Assembly: GCA_028274465.1 (NCBI GenBank)
Contig: CM051457.1
Coordinates: forward strand, 69,166,496 to 69,230,495
Origin: Plantago ovata
Lineage: Eukaryota; Streptophyta; Magnoliopsida; Lamiales; Plantaginaceae
DNA length: 64,000 nucleotides
Direction: 5' to 3'
The notes beneath the pieces were generated by a model, which was not told the origin of the DNA, made no database searches, and saw nothing but the letters and a program-made list of their open reading frames with translations. Numbering within the stretch: position 1 is the stretch's first letter; each line of letters starts with the position of its first letter. Below are positions 1 through 10,329 of the stretch, piece by piece. Made by a program: the position numbers and the translations under genes.

Positions 1-1227
1 ATAATACTGGTCATTCAATGAAAAATAACAAGTATTATTCGCAAATCGAAAGGAAAAACCCATATTGTCTAACAATGGAATGGAAATAATATTTCTGACA
101 ATGGATGGAACAAAATAAACATTATCAAGTTCTAAACATTGTCCCGAAGGTAAATCTATCTTGCAGCGTCCAACGCGTTTGGCTTCAACTGGATTGTCGT
201 TCCCAACATGCAAGTCGATTTCACCTTGCTTGACTAGCCTGTGATCAATTAGCCCCTGCACATTATTACAAATGTGTGAGCCACAGGCTGTATCTAATAC
301 CCAACCATTGGAGTCAAAAGTAGTCATGTTCATTTCAATAACAAACATACCTGAGCTAGAAGCTGGTGGCTTCTTAGCTTGATCTGCCCTCAGCTTAGGG
401 CAATCTTTCTTCCAATGTCCTTTCTGCTTACAGAAAAGACATTCATCTGTGCGTACCGTTCCGCTTCTCTTGAACTTCCTTTTCTGGTTCAGACGCTTAC
501 GCTTATCACTCGAAGTGTTAGCCTTGGCTCCCGACTTTCCCTTACCCTTAGCACCTTTGTTTCTCGGGTTTGGGTTAGATGGTTGCCCAACAAACATGAT
601 CGACTTTTCCTTCTTAGGAAGAGTTTGATCATATGTCTTCAGCATATTATGGAGTTCGGACAGTGTTACGTCCTTCGCATTCATCATGTAGTTGATGATG
701 AACTGCGAATACGAACTCGGCAATGATTGAAGGACAAAGATCACCATGATCTTGTTCTCTAGCTTAACACTGGCATCGGCAAGCTTTTCAAAGAGACCAA
801 TCATTTTGAGAACATGCTCAGACATGTTCCCTCCTTCATTGATCTTGCATCTGTGTATCTCTTTGATCAAATCAAATTCAACACTTCTAGTTGTCGTCTT
901 AAAGAGCGACTCAAGATGCTTCAGCATCTCATACGGCAACATGCTTTCATGTTGCCTCTGCAGCTCATTGCTCATTGCCGCCAGCATAATACACTGCGCA
1001 GATCTAGCATCCTCAAGAAGCTTATCAGACTTTGCCTTGTTGGCTTGATTCCAAGCAGCAACCTGATCGGCAGTCTGATTTTCAGGGCACACGGGAATGA
1101 CCTCGTCCAAGACGTACTCAATCTTTTCGTACCTCAACACCAAACATATATTCCTGATCCAACCTAGGAAGTTTGGTCCGGTCAAAATTTGCTTCTCTAA
1201 GACAGCACGGAGTGAGATACTTGCCAT
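1..1227 (-). CDS. Copia gag-protease polyprotein (partial, element I)
   Basis: Start and stop: reading the minus strand from ATG at 1227, 409 codons stay open to base 1, so the 3' part of the polyprotein lies outside the window. Domains seen: a helical gag (residues ~1-235), a basic linker rich in K, R, N and G (~205-260), a CX2CX4HX4C zinc knuckle (CLFCKQKGHWKKDC, ~266-279), then the Copia protease site LDTACGSHIC near residue 318. The usual Copia motif is DTG or DSG; here the glycine is alanine. Role by family: gag packages element RNA in cytoplasmic particles and protease matures the polyprotein. The frame has no stop or shift, so this is probably a fairly recent copy. I chose this ATG because it lies ~1.5 kb after the primer-binding site and opens a typical gag N-terminus. 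Confidence 0.9.
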   Translation of the reverse strand, partial: MASISLRAVLEKQILTGPNFLGWIRNICLVLRYEKIEYVLDEVIPVCPENQTADQVAAWNQANKAKSDKLLEDARSAQCIMLAAMSNELQRQHESMLPYEMLKHLESLFKTTTRSVEFDLIKEIHRCKINEGGNMSEHVLKMIGLFEKLADASVKLENKIMVIFVLQSLPSSYSQFIINYMMNAKDVTLSELHNMLKTYDQTLPKKEKSIMFVGQPSNPNPRNKGAKGKGKSGAKANTSSDKRKRLNQKRKFKRSGTVRTDECLFCKQKGHWKKDCPKLRADQAKKPPASSSGMFVIEMNMTTFDSNGWVLDTACGSHICNNVQGLIDHRLVKQGEIDLHVGNDNPVEAKRVGRCKIDLPSGQCLELDNVYFVPSIVRNIISIPLLDNMGFSFRFANNTCYFSLNDQYY

Positions 1228-1795
1228 TTCTAATTTCCTAAGGAGAAATAATATAGAACGAAAATAATAAATCAACTATTGAAATATTATTTCTAAATAC
1301 ACAGTCAACATAACTAAACAACAAGGTCCTTTAGCTGTTTAGCTCCCACTATTTTCACATATGCTTGCCCCCAAAACAAACATACGGGTAATGTCCAACA
1401 AGTTACCGTAGTGGCCAAGATCAAATCCATACTATGCTATACTCCAACGGGGGCTGGTCCCATAGCATAATATGACCGGTAGGACTATCCAATTGCGTCA
1501 CGCAACTCTTGGGTGTTAAATCTAATTTAACCCGATGCTCTACATATTGTACCTATCGAGGTCGCTAGATACAATATGCAGTAAGTTATAACCATAGGCT
1601 TACTCTAATCCGACGATCACTGCGAGTCTGTAAGACGAGGTCGCCAATACAAGAAAACGCAATGAAAGTTCAGAATTAAAGCACCCTATGGAAAGCATCT
1701 CAGAAATAAATACATATATATATATATATTTCTGCACTTATATTGGTTGGGGCTTGTAGCTTGAGGGTTGTTATCAGTCATCTACAAACAAATAA

Positions 1796-1962
1796 GGGCG
1801 CCGCCTACCCATCATGCATGAGCGGTCTACACGTAATGGATGCCGCCTATCCATTCTAGTTCTAAACGCGGTCAAGCACATAATGGGCGCCGCCTACCCA
1901 TACATAAAATATGCGGTCCGACATATAAGAGGGCGCCGCCTACCCTCGCATGCATAGCGGTC
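1796..1962 (-). repeat. Four-unit stem-loop array in leader of element I
   Basis: Four units about 45 bp apart each contain a short stem-loop with a GCCGCCT core (plus-strand reading) followed by GCGGTC. Stem-loops: 1796-1810, 1835-1855, 1883-1901 and 1929-1947. GCGGTC: 1822-1827, 1868-1873, 1913-1918 and 1957-1962. Flanking stem bases change in pairs: ATGGG/CCCAT in unit 3, AATGGAT/ATCCATT in unit 2, GAGGG/CCCTC in unit 4. Paired change with a constant core points to a selected RNA structure in the genomic RNA. Confidence 0.8.
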
Positions 1963-2442
1963 GAATGGAAAGTAAAATAGATGGTATTTAAACATGCATT
2001 GTCAAACAATAGTATATCGAGCAAACAAAACAAGTAGTAGCCTATGTGGATGCCAAATGACTTCATAATTTCATTATGAAAATTATAATCCCATACTTAT
2101 AATCTCTATGAAATAAATGAAAATTTGGACTAGATTGAAAAATCAAAAATTCTATTGACCAGGTAGCAATTTTCGAAAACCCGAAGGACTTAATTGTAAT
2201 TTTTGAAACCTTGGAGGTGTTAAATCTAAAATTCAAAAGTACAAGGACTAATTTGCAATAAACAATAAATTAATAAATTACAAATAAGCACTTTAACTTT
2301 ATACTAATTAAATTTAACCCCTGTAGTTAAAAACAATTACAATTAAATCATATTTATATTCCAAATATAAAATTCAATCCTCAAAATTTTCAAAAATTCA
2401 ATTTTGGGTCCAACCCGGAAAAATATATATATATTAAAATAT

Positions 2443-2543
2443 GGGACGGGACCCGTCCCTTACCGTGCCTGCGGCCGCGCCGCCCGGCGGCTGCGGCGCG
2501 CAGGCACGGGCGCCGCGGCCGCCGCCTGCGTCGCGCAGGCGGC
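2443..2543 (-). repeat. Three consecutive GC-rich hairpins near the primer-binding site
   Basis: Perfect inverted repeats in series: GGGACGGG/CCCGTCCC with a 1-nt centre (2443-2459); CCGTGCCTGCG (2463-2473) pairing with CGCAGGCACGG (2499-2509); GCCGCCTGCG (2521-2530) pairing with CGCAGGCGGC (2534-2543) around a 3-nt loop. The block is almost pure G+C and is bordered on both sides by ATATAT tracts, so its edges are sharp. It lies ~175 nt downstream of the primer-binding site in the element RNA. Confidence 0.8.
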
Positions 2544-2716
2544 CGGTCGATTATATATATATTTTATTTATTTATTTATTTTTTTGAAAAATTGTAAATT
2601 CTAAATTTATATAAAAAATAAAACTTTTGAAAATCGAATTAATCATAGAATCAATTGCATCCACATTAACTACAAAAGCATACAACATATACGTATATAC
2701 GTAATCAATTAGCCTC

Positions 2717-2728
2717 GCTCCGATACCA
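2717..2728 (-). other. Primer-binding site of element I
   Basis: The minus strand reads TGGTATCGGAGC, one base from the standard plant Copia TGGTATCAGAGC that pairs with the 3' end of initiator tRNA-Met. It starts two bases after the LTR edge. Confidence 0.9.
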
Positions 2729-2729
2729 C

Positions 2730-4791
2730 TGTAAGAAAATACGGTCAGAGTTACCCCTAGGGTACGCAGCGGAATTTCAAAATTTTTCTTAACATAGAGG
2801 TTAATTGATTATGTATATGCCGTATATATTTAAACACGTCAATTAGAATACTAACCTTACTTCCAAAGCAAGAACAACTTCCAAGTCTTCGTAATAATCC
2901 GGTGTATCTTCTCCTTCGTCGAAGTCGAAGATATCCGCAATACTCTGATTATCTGCAAGACAATAAGAGTTAGTTTCCAGCTCCTAGAACCTCAACCTTG
3001 GTATCCACGGATAAACAGCCTATCGGAAGAATGCTAGGATATTCTTTGTGTGACCAAGAAGATGGGGCGGCGATTTTCCTCCGGCAAGAGGGGTGGCGCG
3101 CGCGGCTTATAGAGGAGAGGGGGAGAGCTTTTATTTTCTCTAAGAAAGGTAGAATAATTCTCTAAGAATTTGATACTTCAGAATACTGAAAAAGCTCTCT
3201 AATGACTTACTTATATAGTAGTCAATAGAAGCCTAAAGCATAAGCAATTAGACTTCATAAAGGAATAAGAATCTAATTCTTATCGCACTAGGAAACCAAT
3301 TTCAAGTCCAGATTCATTCCTAATTAAATTAAAACTCAATCAGGAAAATCTAACTTATCCCTTGAACTTCTAATAGAGGAAGGAGTCGAACTCCTTCCCC
3401 TACTCAGCTCGCGCGCGCGCGTGTCCTACGGGAGATAGGTGGGTCCCGATTTTGGGACCCACTTATAGTTCTAAGGCAATTCAAACTCCAAGTAGATTTT
3501 GCCCATGTGCATATGTTAATTCTAAATTAACATATCCTTTCAAATCAAACCTCTATTATATTTCTAAAATATAATCTTTAATTGTATTTACATAAAATAC
3601 AATTAATTAGCCAATTCAATTAATAATTTCAAATCATTAATTGAGCCACTAAATATTATAATTAATTCCAAATCAATTGCGATTCCATCTTCAAGGATAT
3701 TCTGATAAGCTGAATCACCACATAGTGTGACCCATAGGGCCTCATTGTATTAAGCAAGTCCTAGACTAGGAAAAATGGAATTCCTAGACGGTTCCATTTG
3801 CAATATTAATACATGAGGACGTTTGAGAGGTTTCTCAAAGCAAACTCTTTCGTTACGAAGCCTGTTGCGCTCAACGCGGCAATGGTAACGTCCCTTCATC
3901 TGACTGACTCGAATGCATCTAGGATCGATGATGTGTCTATCCCAATAATACATCCACGGGCGTCTTAGGGAGTTGCTTGGTTACGAAGATATACTTATGA
4001 CCATCATAATATATCGATGCACTGGCCAGTGACTTTACCAACACAACTATGAAGACTATGAGCAGTACTCTCATGTGCTACACATGAGAGATGAATCCTT
4101 CACAGAAACACTTATCATCCCCATTTGTATGTAGCCATAATCCTGGATCGTGTCTTAGGTCAACTGCTTATTCAGAGCTGACATCGACGGGTCCACCAAG
4201 GATATGGGGCAACAAATGTGATGATAAAGTCTTGTAAGTCCAAAGGACGACTGGCATCACTTCGACAACTTACCGGTTCCCATAGACACTTCGGTGTAGA
4301 GTATACATCGATGGGAGTGTCCGGTGGGTACTTCCATTGTTCGGTAATCTTCCATCGAACAACTATGCGCAGTTATGGGAACGTTTCTTGATTGTCCAAC
4401 AATCCGTTCCGTGGCCGTGGGATCGGCTCACACTTGCTCCAACAAGTATAACCTCCACGCATACTAGTCTTAGCTGTTTCATTCAGACCCCCACATCCGA
4501 GATGAACCTCGACTAGGGAGAGTTTGGGATAGATGATAACTCACATAGCTCCCACTATCTGTGTGATCGGTCATCTATCCGAGGGGACATGTTTAATATC
4601 AATACAGACAGAAATAGAGATATGACATGCTGCATGCCTGGTGTAATATAAATATGAAAGCGATACTCAATAGTCAAACAACAAACATATATTATATTAC
4701 GTTGACCTGTGTAATAGTACATATATGCCCTCTATAAGGGCTGCATGCCCTTAATAAGGACTGTCTCTAGGACATATACACTATCATGACA
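2730..4791 (-). repeat. 5' LTR of element I
   Basis: A ~2.06 kb LTR bounded internally by the primer-binding site. It begins TGTAAG on the plus strand and ends near CATGACA (4785-4791), giving TG...CA ends. The outer edge is uncertain by a few bases because the partner LTR is outside the window. No convincing ORF lies inside; a 67-codon minus frame at 3750-3953 looks like chance. Confidence 0.75.
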
Positions 4792-4799
4792 CACCACGG

Positions 4800-4966
4800 G
4801 TGATCTTGTTGCACCAAAACTTCATGGTTTCGCCATAATTCCTGTCCAAAAATGCGTTTTTCACCTAAAACCTGAAAATAACAAAAGAAAAGGGAAACGT
4901 GACACTATTCTAATAAAATGCACTAAAAAAACAAGCTAGAGGATAGCTAAATAGGTGAAAAAGAAC
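4800..4966 (-). repeat. Athila-like LTR fragment (H-type)
   Basis: The minus strand matches the first ~170 bp of element H's LTR (59769 onward), including the shared stretch TAGAATAGTGTCACGTTTCC and the CTTTTTCACCTATTT / TAGCTATCCTCTA blocks. Element D has the same blocks in diverged form. Only the LTR start survives, wedged between element I's LTR and the broken end of element C. It is probably the stump of an older insertion. Confidence 0.75.
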
Positions 4967-7900
4967 CGAATGACAGTGTAAAAAATGTTGTCATCAGCAG
5001 TTGCAGTAGAGCTGAAGAGGGATTAGTAGATGATTTGTATTTTGAAGACTTTTTCTGTGTATCTTCCCCCTTAGACATAGATTGCAACATCAGTTTGATG
5101 TGAGCAGAGAAAAACTCGTTGCAATTTTCAAAAAGAGTATGAAGGCTGTTGTACTTAAGAATCATGTCTTGCTGATCAGATGTAAGCTTAGACAGTTCTT
5201 CCTTGATAAAAGCCAAATTCTCCTCATGTCGTCGCTCATTGTTAACCTTTTCTTCCATGATTGCCTGCAGAGCCTTTGTTAATGCGCTTTTGGAAATCTT
5301 GAGTGCTTTGTTGACATCATCTTCATAGCTCTTGTGATGTATACTTATATCTTTCTGAGCTATAGTAAGAGTAGTAGTGCGTTTCAGCACAGTAGTCAGT
5401 ATCTTTTCTATGTTGATTGGACTCTCAGCAATCAGTGCATCATCCTCTTCTTGGCATGCTTTGTGAACAGCCATTAGTGCCTTGATTCTTGGAGTAAATT
5501 CCTCAACGTTTAGGAAAGGCACTATAGAGGGAGTAAGTGAATGAGCTTTGAGTTCTGTGGCAAATTGGTCATCATTTCTCAGCAATCGGCTTCTTTCCTC
5601 ATCTCCTTCATCAGAATTGATGGATGCTGAAGGAATTTCTACCACCTTTTGTTCTTTTTCTTTTTCTTCTTCATGTGCTGAGAAATCTGACAAGTCTTCT
5701 TCCTCATCAGGTTCATCAAGGCCAGCAACCTTGACGCCTAAATCTTTTGCCTCAGATTCTTTTGGTTAGTGGTTGCTGAAAGCAACTCTTGAGACTCAAC
5801 GACTAGAGTTTCACCAGCAGTAGGTGGAAGTGAGGATTCTTCCATGTTATTCACTCTTGAAGATTGAGCAATATCTAAGGGTTGAATGCTTGCTACATGA
5901 ATCTGTAGACTATTCTTCATTGCTCTTTGATAATCTTCATCAAAGATTTCATCTTCCTCATGGTTTGGATCAGTGACCTGAGCTTCGAGTAAAATTATCT
6001 CGGCATCAGAAAGCTTTTCTTTTTCCTTTAGGCATTTCAACCCGCTTTCTGGCATATTCTTCTTCAGTCTTAGCAACTTGTTCAGTTGCTGGAGTGGATC
6101 GATCAGCAAGAGATGAAGCAGATTCATGTTGCTTGCTGGGAGGTTGTTCAGCTTCTTGGGTTTCGGCATGTGCTTGATCTTCTTGATCAGCAACTGACAA
6201 TTTCTCTCCACCAGCATCTGGACTAGGACCTTGATTGTCATCATCTTCGTCCTTGCTGTCCTTTGAATCTTTTGATTCATCATCACTAGAATCTTCAGGG
6301 AAATTCTAATCCTCCTCTTCTTCAACATCATCAGTTAGAATAACTAACTCTAGATGTTTGTACTTAGCCTGACTTGTCACTTCTTCCTCCTCATTGATTT
6401 TGTGGGGATCAGCCACCACTGGCACAAAGGAGCCTTTGAGCATCACCGCTTGTTCAGCTGGAGAGGCATTCTTAAACTTAGCTTTCATATTCTCTCTGAT
6501 TGTGACAACTAGATTAGCATTCATTTGCTGAGAATAAGATACTCTTCAGGAAGGATAGAGTGTATGAAAGTCTCAAGCTTGATGAGAGAGTTTCTCTTCT
6601 TTTCATTTGAGAGATGGATGTGAAGATCTGAGAAGTCCATTCTTCTGTATCTTTGCCAGTTGCTGACAGATTTAGCAACTCTGGTCAAAGTATTTCTCTT
6701 GAAGTTTGAGTAGAGTTCATCTGAACTGACTTCATGGACTTCTGTGATGAGAAATGCTTCTTTTATCCCCTTTTGAGCCTGAATAAAAGCAAATTTATTT
6801 TCAGGAAGGTTTTGGAAAGTAGTTTTAGAGTCTAAAACTGTATCATGAAATACCTGTTGGTTCTCAGCAAGCTCATGTTGCACACTTGGTTGTGCAGGTA
6901 CTACTTGCAATTCAGCAGGAGCTGTAGCAGCATCCTTGTTTTGTTCATCCTGAAATAACACTTTGTTAGATACAAGTACTAAGTTTTTGAACTTAGTAAA
7001 GTTACCAAAATTTTCATCTACCTGCTGAGCAGGAGTTGTAGATTCTGGTGCAGAAGTTTCAGCACTCTTCTGCCTTGTATCATGAGAAGTCTGTAAAGAA
7101 GTAATAGTATTAGCTAAAAATAAAGTATCAGATAAAGAAGTTTTGCTTATTTCTGAGTTAACTACCTGCTGAAGAATGACAGGTGGTGACTCAGTCCCTT
7201 CAGCATTGTTTGTTTCTTCATTATCTGGGACCAGATCTTCAGCAGACTTCTTTTCTTGCTCTAAATGAGAAAGTTGTGTAGTATCAACAATCTCCCTTGT
7301 CTCTGAATGGACAGGTTGAGCAGAAGCATCTAGACCTCTTAGTTCACTACTTGTCATGAAAAGGTCCACTGACTTGTTGGAGTTATCATCAATCTCCATG
7401 TCCATTTTCTAGCTTAGGTCAGCCAGTACTAGTTGGACTTTGTCTATTGAAGTGAGTGGTGAACTTGGTCTTGCATTCTCAGCATCATGAGATGCGGCGT
7501 CGAATGATGCTTCGTGATGAGTTTCAGTAAACTCTTGATTTTGAATAGTTGCAGTTTCAGCAACTGGTTCGTCAATAGTTGCTGTTTCAGCAACTTTCTT
7601 TTCTTGACTAGTTGCTATCTCAGCAACTGTCTCTTTTTCTTTTGTTGCTTTGTTGGCAACATTTCCAGCAAGTGCAGCCTTTTTGAGGTCTGCAGCAATA
7701 TCACTTGCTGGTTCAAGTGTTGTATCCTCAAGATTATCTACAATGTAGACATCATCAATTCTTTCTAAGGCAGGAATTTAATTTCCACTACCTTGTGGTC
7801 TTCCTTCAGTAGATGTATCCAAATTTATTGGATTTGTAGAAGCTTCAGCAGGTGCTTCTACAACAACTACCGGAGTGGCTTGCTTTTCAGCAACCACGGT

Positions 7901-8694
7901 TGTATCATCGTCCTGTATCTCATGAACGATCAGAACTGACTTTCTTGCCGTCGTTTTCTTCCTTGGGAAGGTTTTTGTTCTAGCCTTCTTGGGAACACGA
8001 TCAGCTGATGAAGCTGCAGTTTGAGTGTCATCATCAGCTTTTCTCTTCTTTTATCCCTTGCTGGGTGCCTTAGTGTCAGCAACCGCAACAGTATCAACAA
8101 CATTTGACCATGTTGCTTTCTTGGAATGTTTGTCAGCATCCTTTGGTCCATTTAGCTTGTAGAAAGCTCTTCCCACATTGCATACTGACTTTTTGATTGG
8201 CAATGGGTTTCTTAGCTTGATCTGGAAATGTTCCAAGATGTAACAAATCTTTAGTACATACATCACTGGGAACATTGGCGAGACAGTATTGTCTTCCACC
8301 TTGACTTTGAACTCTGAAATACAATCAACAAATCTGTTGAAGATGTATTTAGCCCAGTTGATGTCGGTTTTGTTCTCATAAATGTGCATCAGCAATGGCC
8401 ATCTTTTCAGGTCGACTTGGTCTACTCCTCCGACTTGGGAGTCTAAGACTTTTATGAGTAGAAACGCTACTAGTCCAAGAGAATGAAAAAGATGCTTTCT
8501 CTTTGTGAACTTGTTCCAAGTAATAGGAGCAATTTCTCCTTTCTTCATCCTTTCATTTCTGACATCACTGTAGAAGGCTACAATCTCCTCAACAATGGCA
8601 GTGATGTCATCTTCAGTTCTAGTAGTTGGAATCTGAAAGATATTTGTCAAATCAATCCATTTCAGAATGATTTTGTTTCCCTGTACTGTTGTAG
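4967..8694 (-). pseudogene. Copia accessory ORF2, 3' part (element C)
   Basis: Minus-strand pieces at 8650-8051, 7405-6521, 6524-6306, 6331-5738 and 5693-4947 align in order with ORF2 of elements A and B. Recognisable parts: the N-terminal segment with FQIPTT and SLGLVAFLLIKVLDSQVGG, long E/Q/A/T-rich low-complexity stretches, an acidic segment, and the coiled-coil region with VHKACQEEDDALIAESP. The C-terminal domain and 3' LTR are gone: homology stops near 4985, next to the Athila-like LTR fragment. The N-terminus lies ~29 kb away (38071-38486), split off by element A. Several frameshifts make it non-functional. Confidence 0.85.
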
Positions 8695-8699
8695 AAATC
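8695..8699. repeat. Target-site duplication of element A (left)
   Basis: AAATC immediately before the LTR, repeated at 38071-38075 after the right LTR. A 5-bp duplication is standard for LTR retrotransposon integration. Confidence 0.95.
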
Positions 8700-10216
8700 T
8701 GTTAGGAAACTTGTAAATTTTGATGAGCAATTAACCATGCTAAATTAAGGAAAGTCCAGTAACTAGTACTCTTAAGGTCCATAGGAATTTAGAATTTTAA
8801 GGACATTGTAAAAGAGGAAAGTTTGCTGAAGACTTAGTGTAGGTACTAGTTAGGTGCTTTAGTTTTGCTGATGATGTACTTTGTTTTTACAAACGAACTA
8901 TTGAAGCACTAGAACCGTTCAGAAATTTGAAGAATTCGAAGACTGAAGACTAAAGAAGATTTCTGAAGATGGTATCTACAACGGCACATGTTGCTCAGAA
9001 AGTGGAAATTTCAGCAACAGCTTGCATAAGTGAAAATCTATATGACAGAGTAGGTTGTGCTTGCTGAAACTGAGACTGACGCTTGCTGAAATACATATAT
9101 GACCTTCTTGCTGAAAGTACTTGCATTTGCGCTCCAACGTTCATATTTGAATTTCATTCAAATGAACATTAAATGCAAAAGTAAGCATGCGAAGAACATG
9201 AAGACTAGAAGACAAATGAAGGACGCTGCTGAAAGTACAACAACAAGATAGTGACATCTTAAGGAACAAAGCCTTAGAATTTGAAATTCAAATGCTCCCT
9301 TGATTCACTATAAATATAGGACATCCGGCAAAGAGTAGAAGGGTGTCAACAACGTGATCAAACTCTCACTTGTGCTTAAACACTCATCTTTCTTACTCTT
9401 TACTACCTATTGATCCGTTCCAAGGCTTAAAGCTTGAAACAAAAGCTACTTGTGAAGAAGTAGAACATTCACGGCTAAGAAATTAGTTAAGTGTTCTTTC
9501 GTTCGAACAAGAACAAGTCTTGACACCAGAAACAACTTAACTTGTTTACTGCAAAGTATTCAAAGTTTTGTTTATTAGATTACTTGTTATAGCTGAGTAA
9601 GTTATACTCAAGTCATCTCATCCCAAACCTCTCTAACTGATAAACACCCTTTTTCAGGCGTGAAATTCAGGGGGAAATTAATCAAGCATAGTGTTGCTGA
9701 TTATAAGTCCCAAGTTTGGTGGAAAACAAAGTTTCGTTCTCTAGTTAGGTTGGAAACGAAGCAAGTGTGCTTTGGTTTCTGAAGAATCGCTCTAGATAGG
9801 TGTTGTAAGGAACGTCAAACTTATCTTAGTGGATTCAGTCCTAGAAAGGACAAAGTGGATTAGTTGAGAGATTACGCCACTCTCAGATACCACTATAAAA
9901 AAGTGTTTGTGTGATTTAATTTACTGCATTTAGTTTTCAAAAAGCTTATCTATCTGTACACTGTCACTCTGCTCACTTGCTGAAACTAGCACTTACTGAA
10001 AATCACTTATTGTATAAAGACTTCCGCACTTTGTTTTTAAGTACCAGTAATACCAGTTGCTGAAAAGTAACTAGTACTTGCTGAGAAAGTTAAGTATCAG
10101 CAAACTCATTACTGAAAAGTAATAAGCCCTTGCTGAGAAAATCTTTAAACGACGAAAATTTGAAAAGACTATTCACCCCCCCTCTAGTCTTTTCTTGTTG
10201 TTTAAAGGGACCAACA
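8700..10216 (+). repeat. 5' LTR of element A
   Basis: 1,517 bp starting TGTTAGGAAAC and ending GGGACCAACA. It contains a TATAAATA box at 9309-9316 and, near its 3' end, an inverted repeat AAAAGACTA (10163-10171) / TAGTCTTTT (10185-10193) around a C-rich loop. The octamer TTGCTGAA recurs in it. Confidence 0.95.
9309..9316 (+). promoter_or_regulatory. TATA box of the A/B/G family LTR
   Basis: TATAAATA, preceded by CACTA. The same box occurs at 37166-37173 (right LTR of A), 16127-16134 on the minus strand (B) and 58703-58710 (G), so it is conserved across four LTRs and is the likely Pol II promoter of the family. Confidence 0.75.
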
Positions 10217-10218
10217 AG

Positions 10219-10230
10219 TGGTATCAGAGC
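10219..10230 (+). other. Primer-binding site of element A
   Basis: TGGTATCAGAGC two bases after the LTR end, the standard Copia site pairing with initiator tRNA-Met. Confidence 0.95.
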
Positions 10231-10329
10231 TGGAGGTTCTTTAACCTTCAGCACTAAACCTAGATCCCCTTAGGTGCTTTTCCGTAAATCACTCTCACTT
10301 GATCAGTTTGGTAGTCTTTTGCTGACAGG

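Larger units (their letters stand above)
1228..2716 (-). other. 5' leader of element I
   Basis: About 1.49 kb lies between the primer-binding site and the gag ATG, long for a Copia leader. I see no credible gene in it. It holds three consecutive GC-rich perfect hairpins (2443-2543) close to the primer-binding site and a four-unit array of similar stem-loops (1796-1962) farther down. The rest is AT-rich, with a short (AT)n at about 1713-1729. Such leaders carry packaging and dimerisation signals in retroelements; assigning that role here is inference. Confidence 0.75.
1..4791 (-). mobile_element. Ty1/Copia LTR retrotransposon, 5' portion (element I)
   Basis: In element orientation the order is LTR (4791 to 2730), primer-binding site (2728 to 2717), structured leader (2716 to 1228), then gag-protease from 1227 leaving the window at base 1. 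Integrase, reverse transcriptase and the 3' LTR are not visible, so the target duplication cannot be tested. The outer LTR edge was placed at 4791 because the minus-strand LTR then starts TGTCATG and ends CTTACA, giving TG...CA ends. It abuts an Athila-like LTR fragment on its right. Confidence 0.88.

Noticed and set aside
379..1167. Plus-strand frames of 100-117 codons over the left end
   Set aside because: They lie opposite the intact minus-strand gag-protease frame and have no family motif, so they are shadows.
2404..2604. 66-codon Ala/Arg-rich plus-strand ORF
   Set aside because: It comes from the GC-rich hairpins on the strand opposite to element I.
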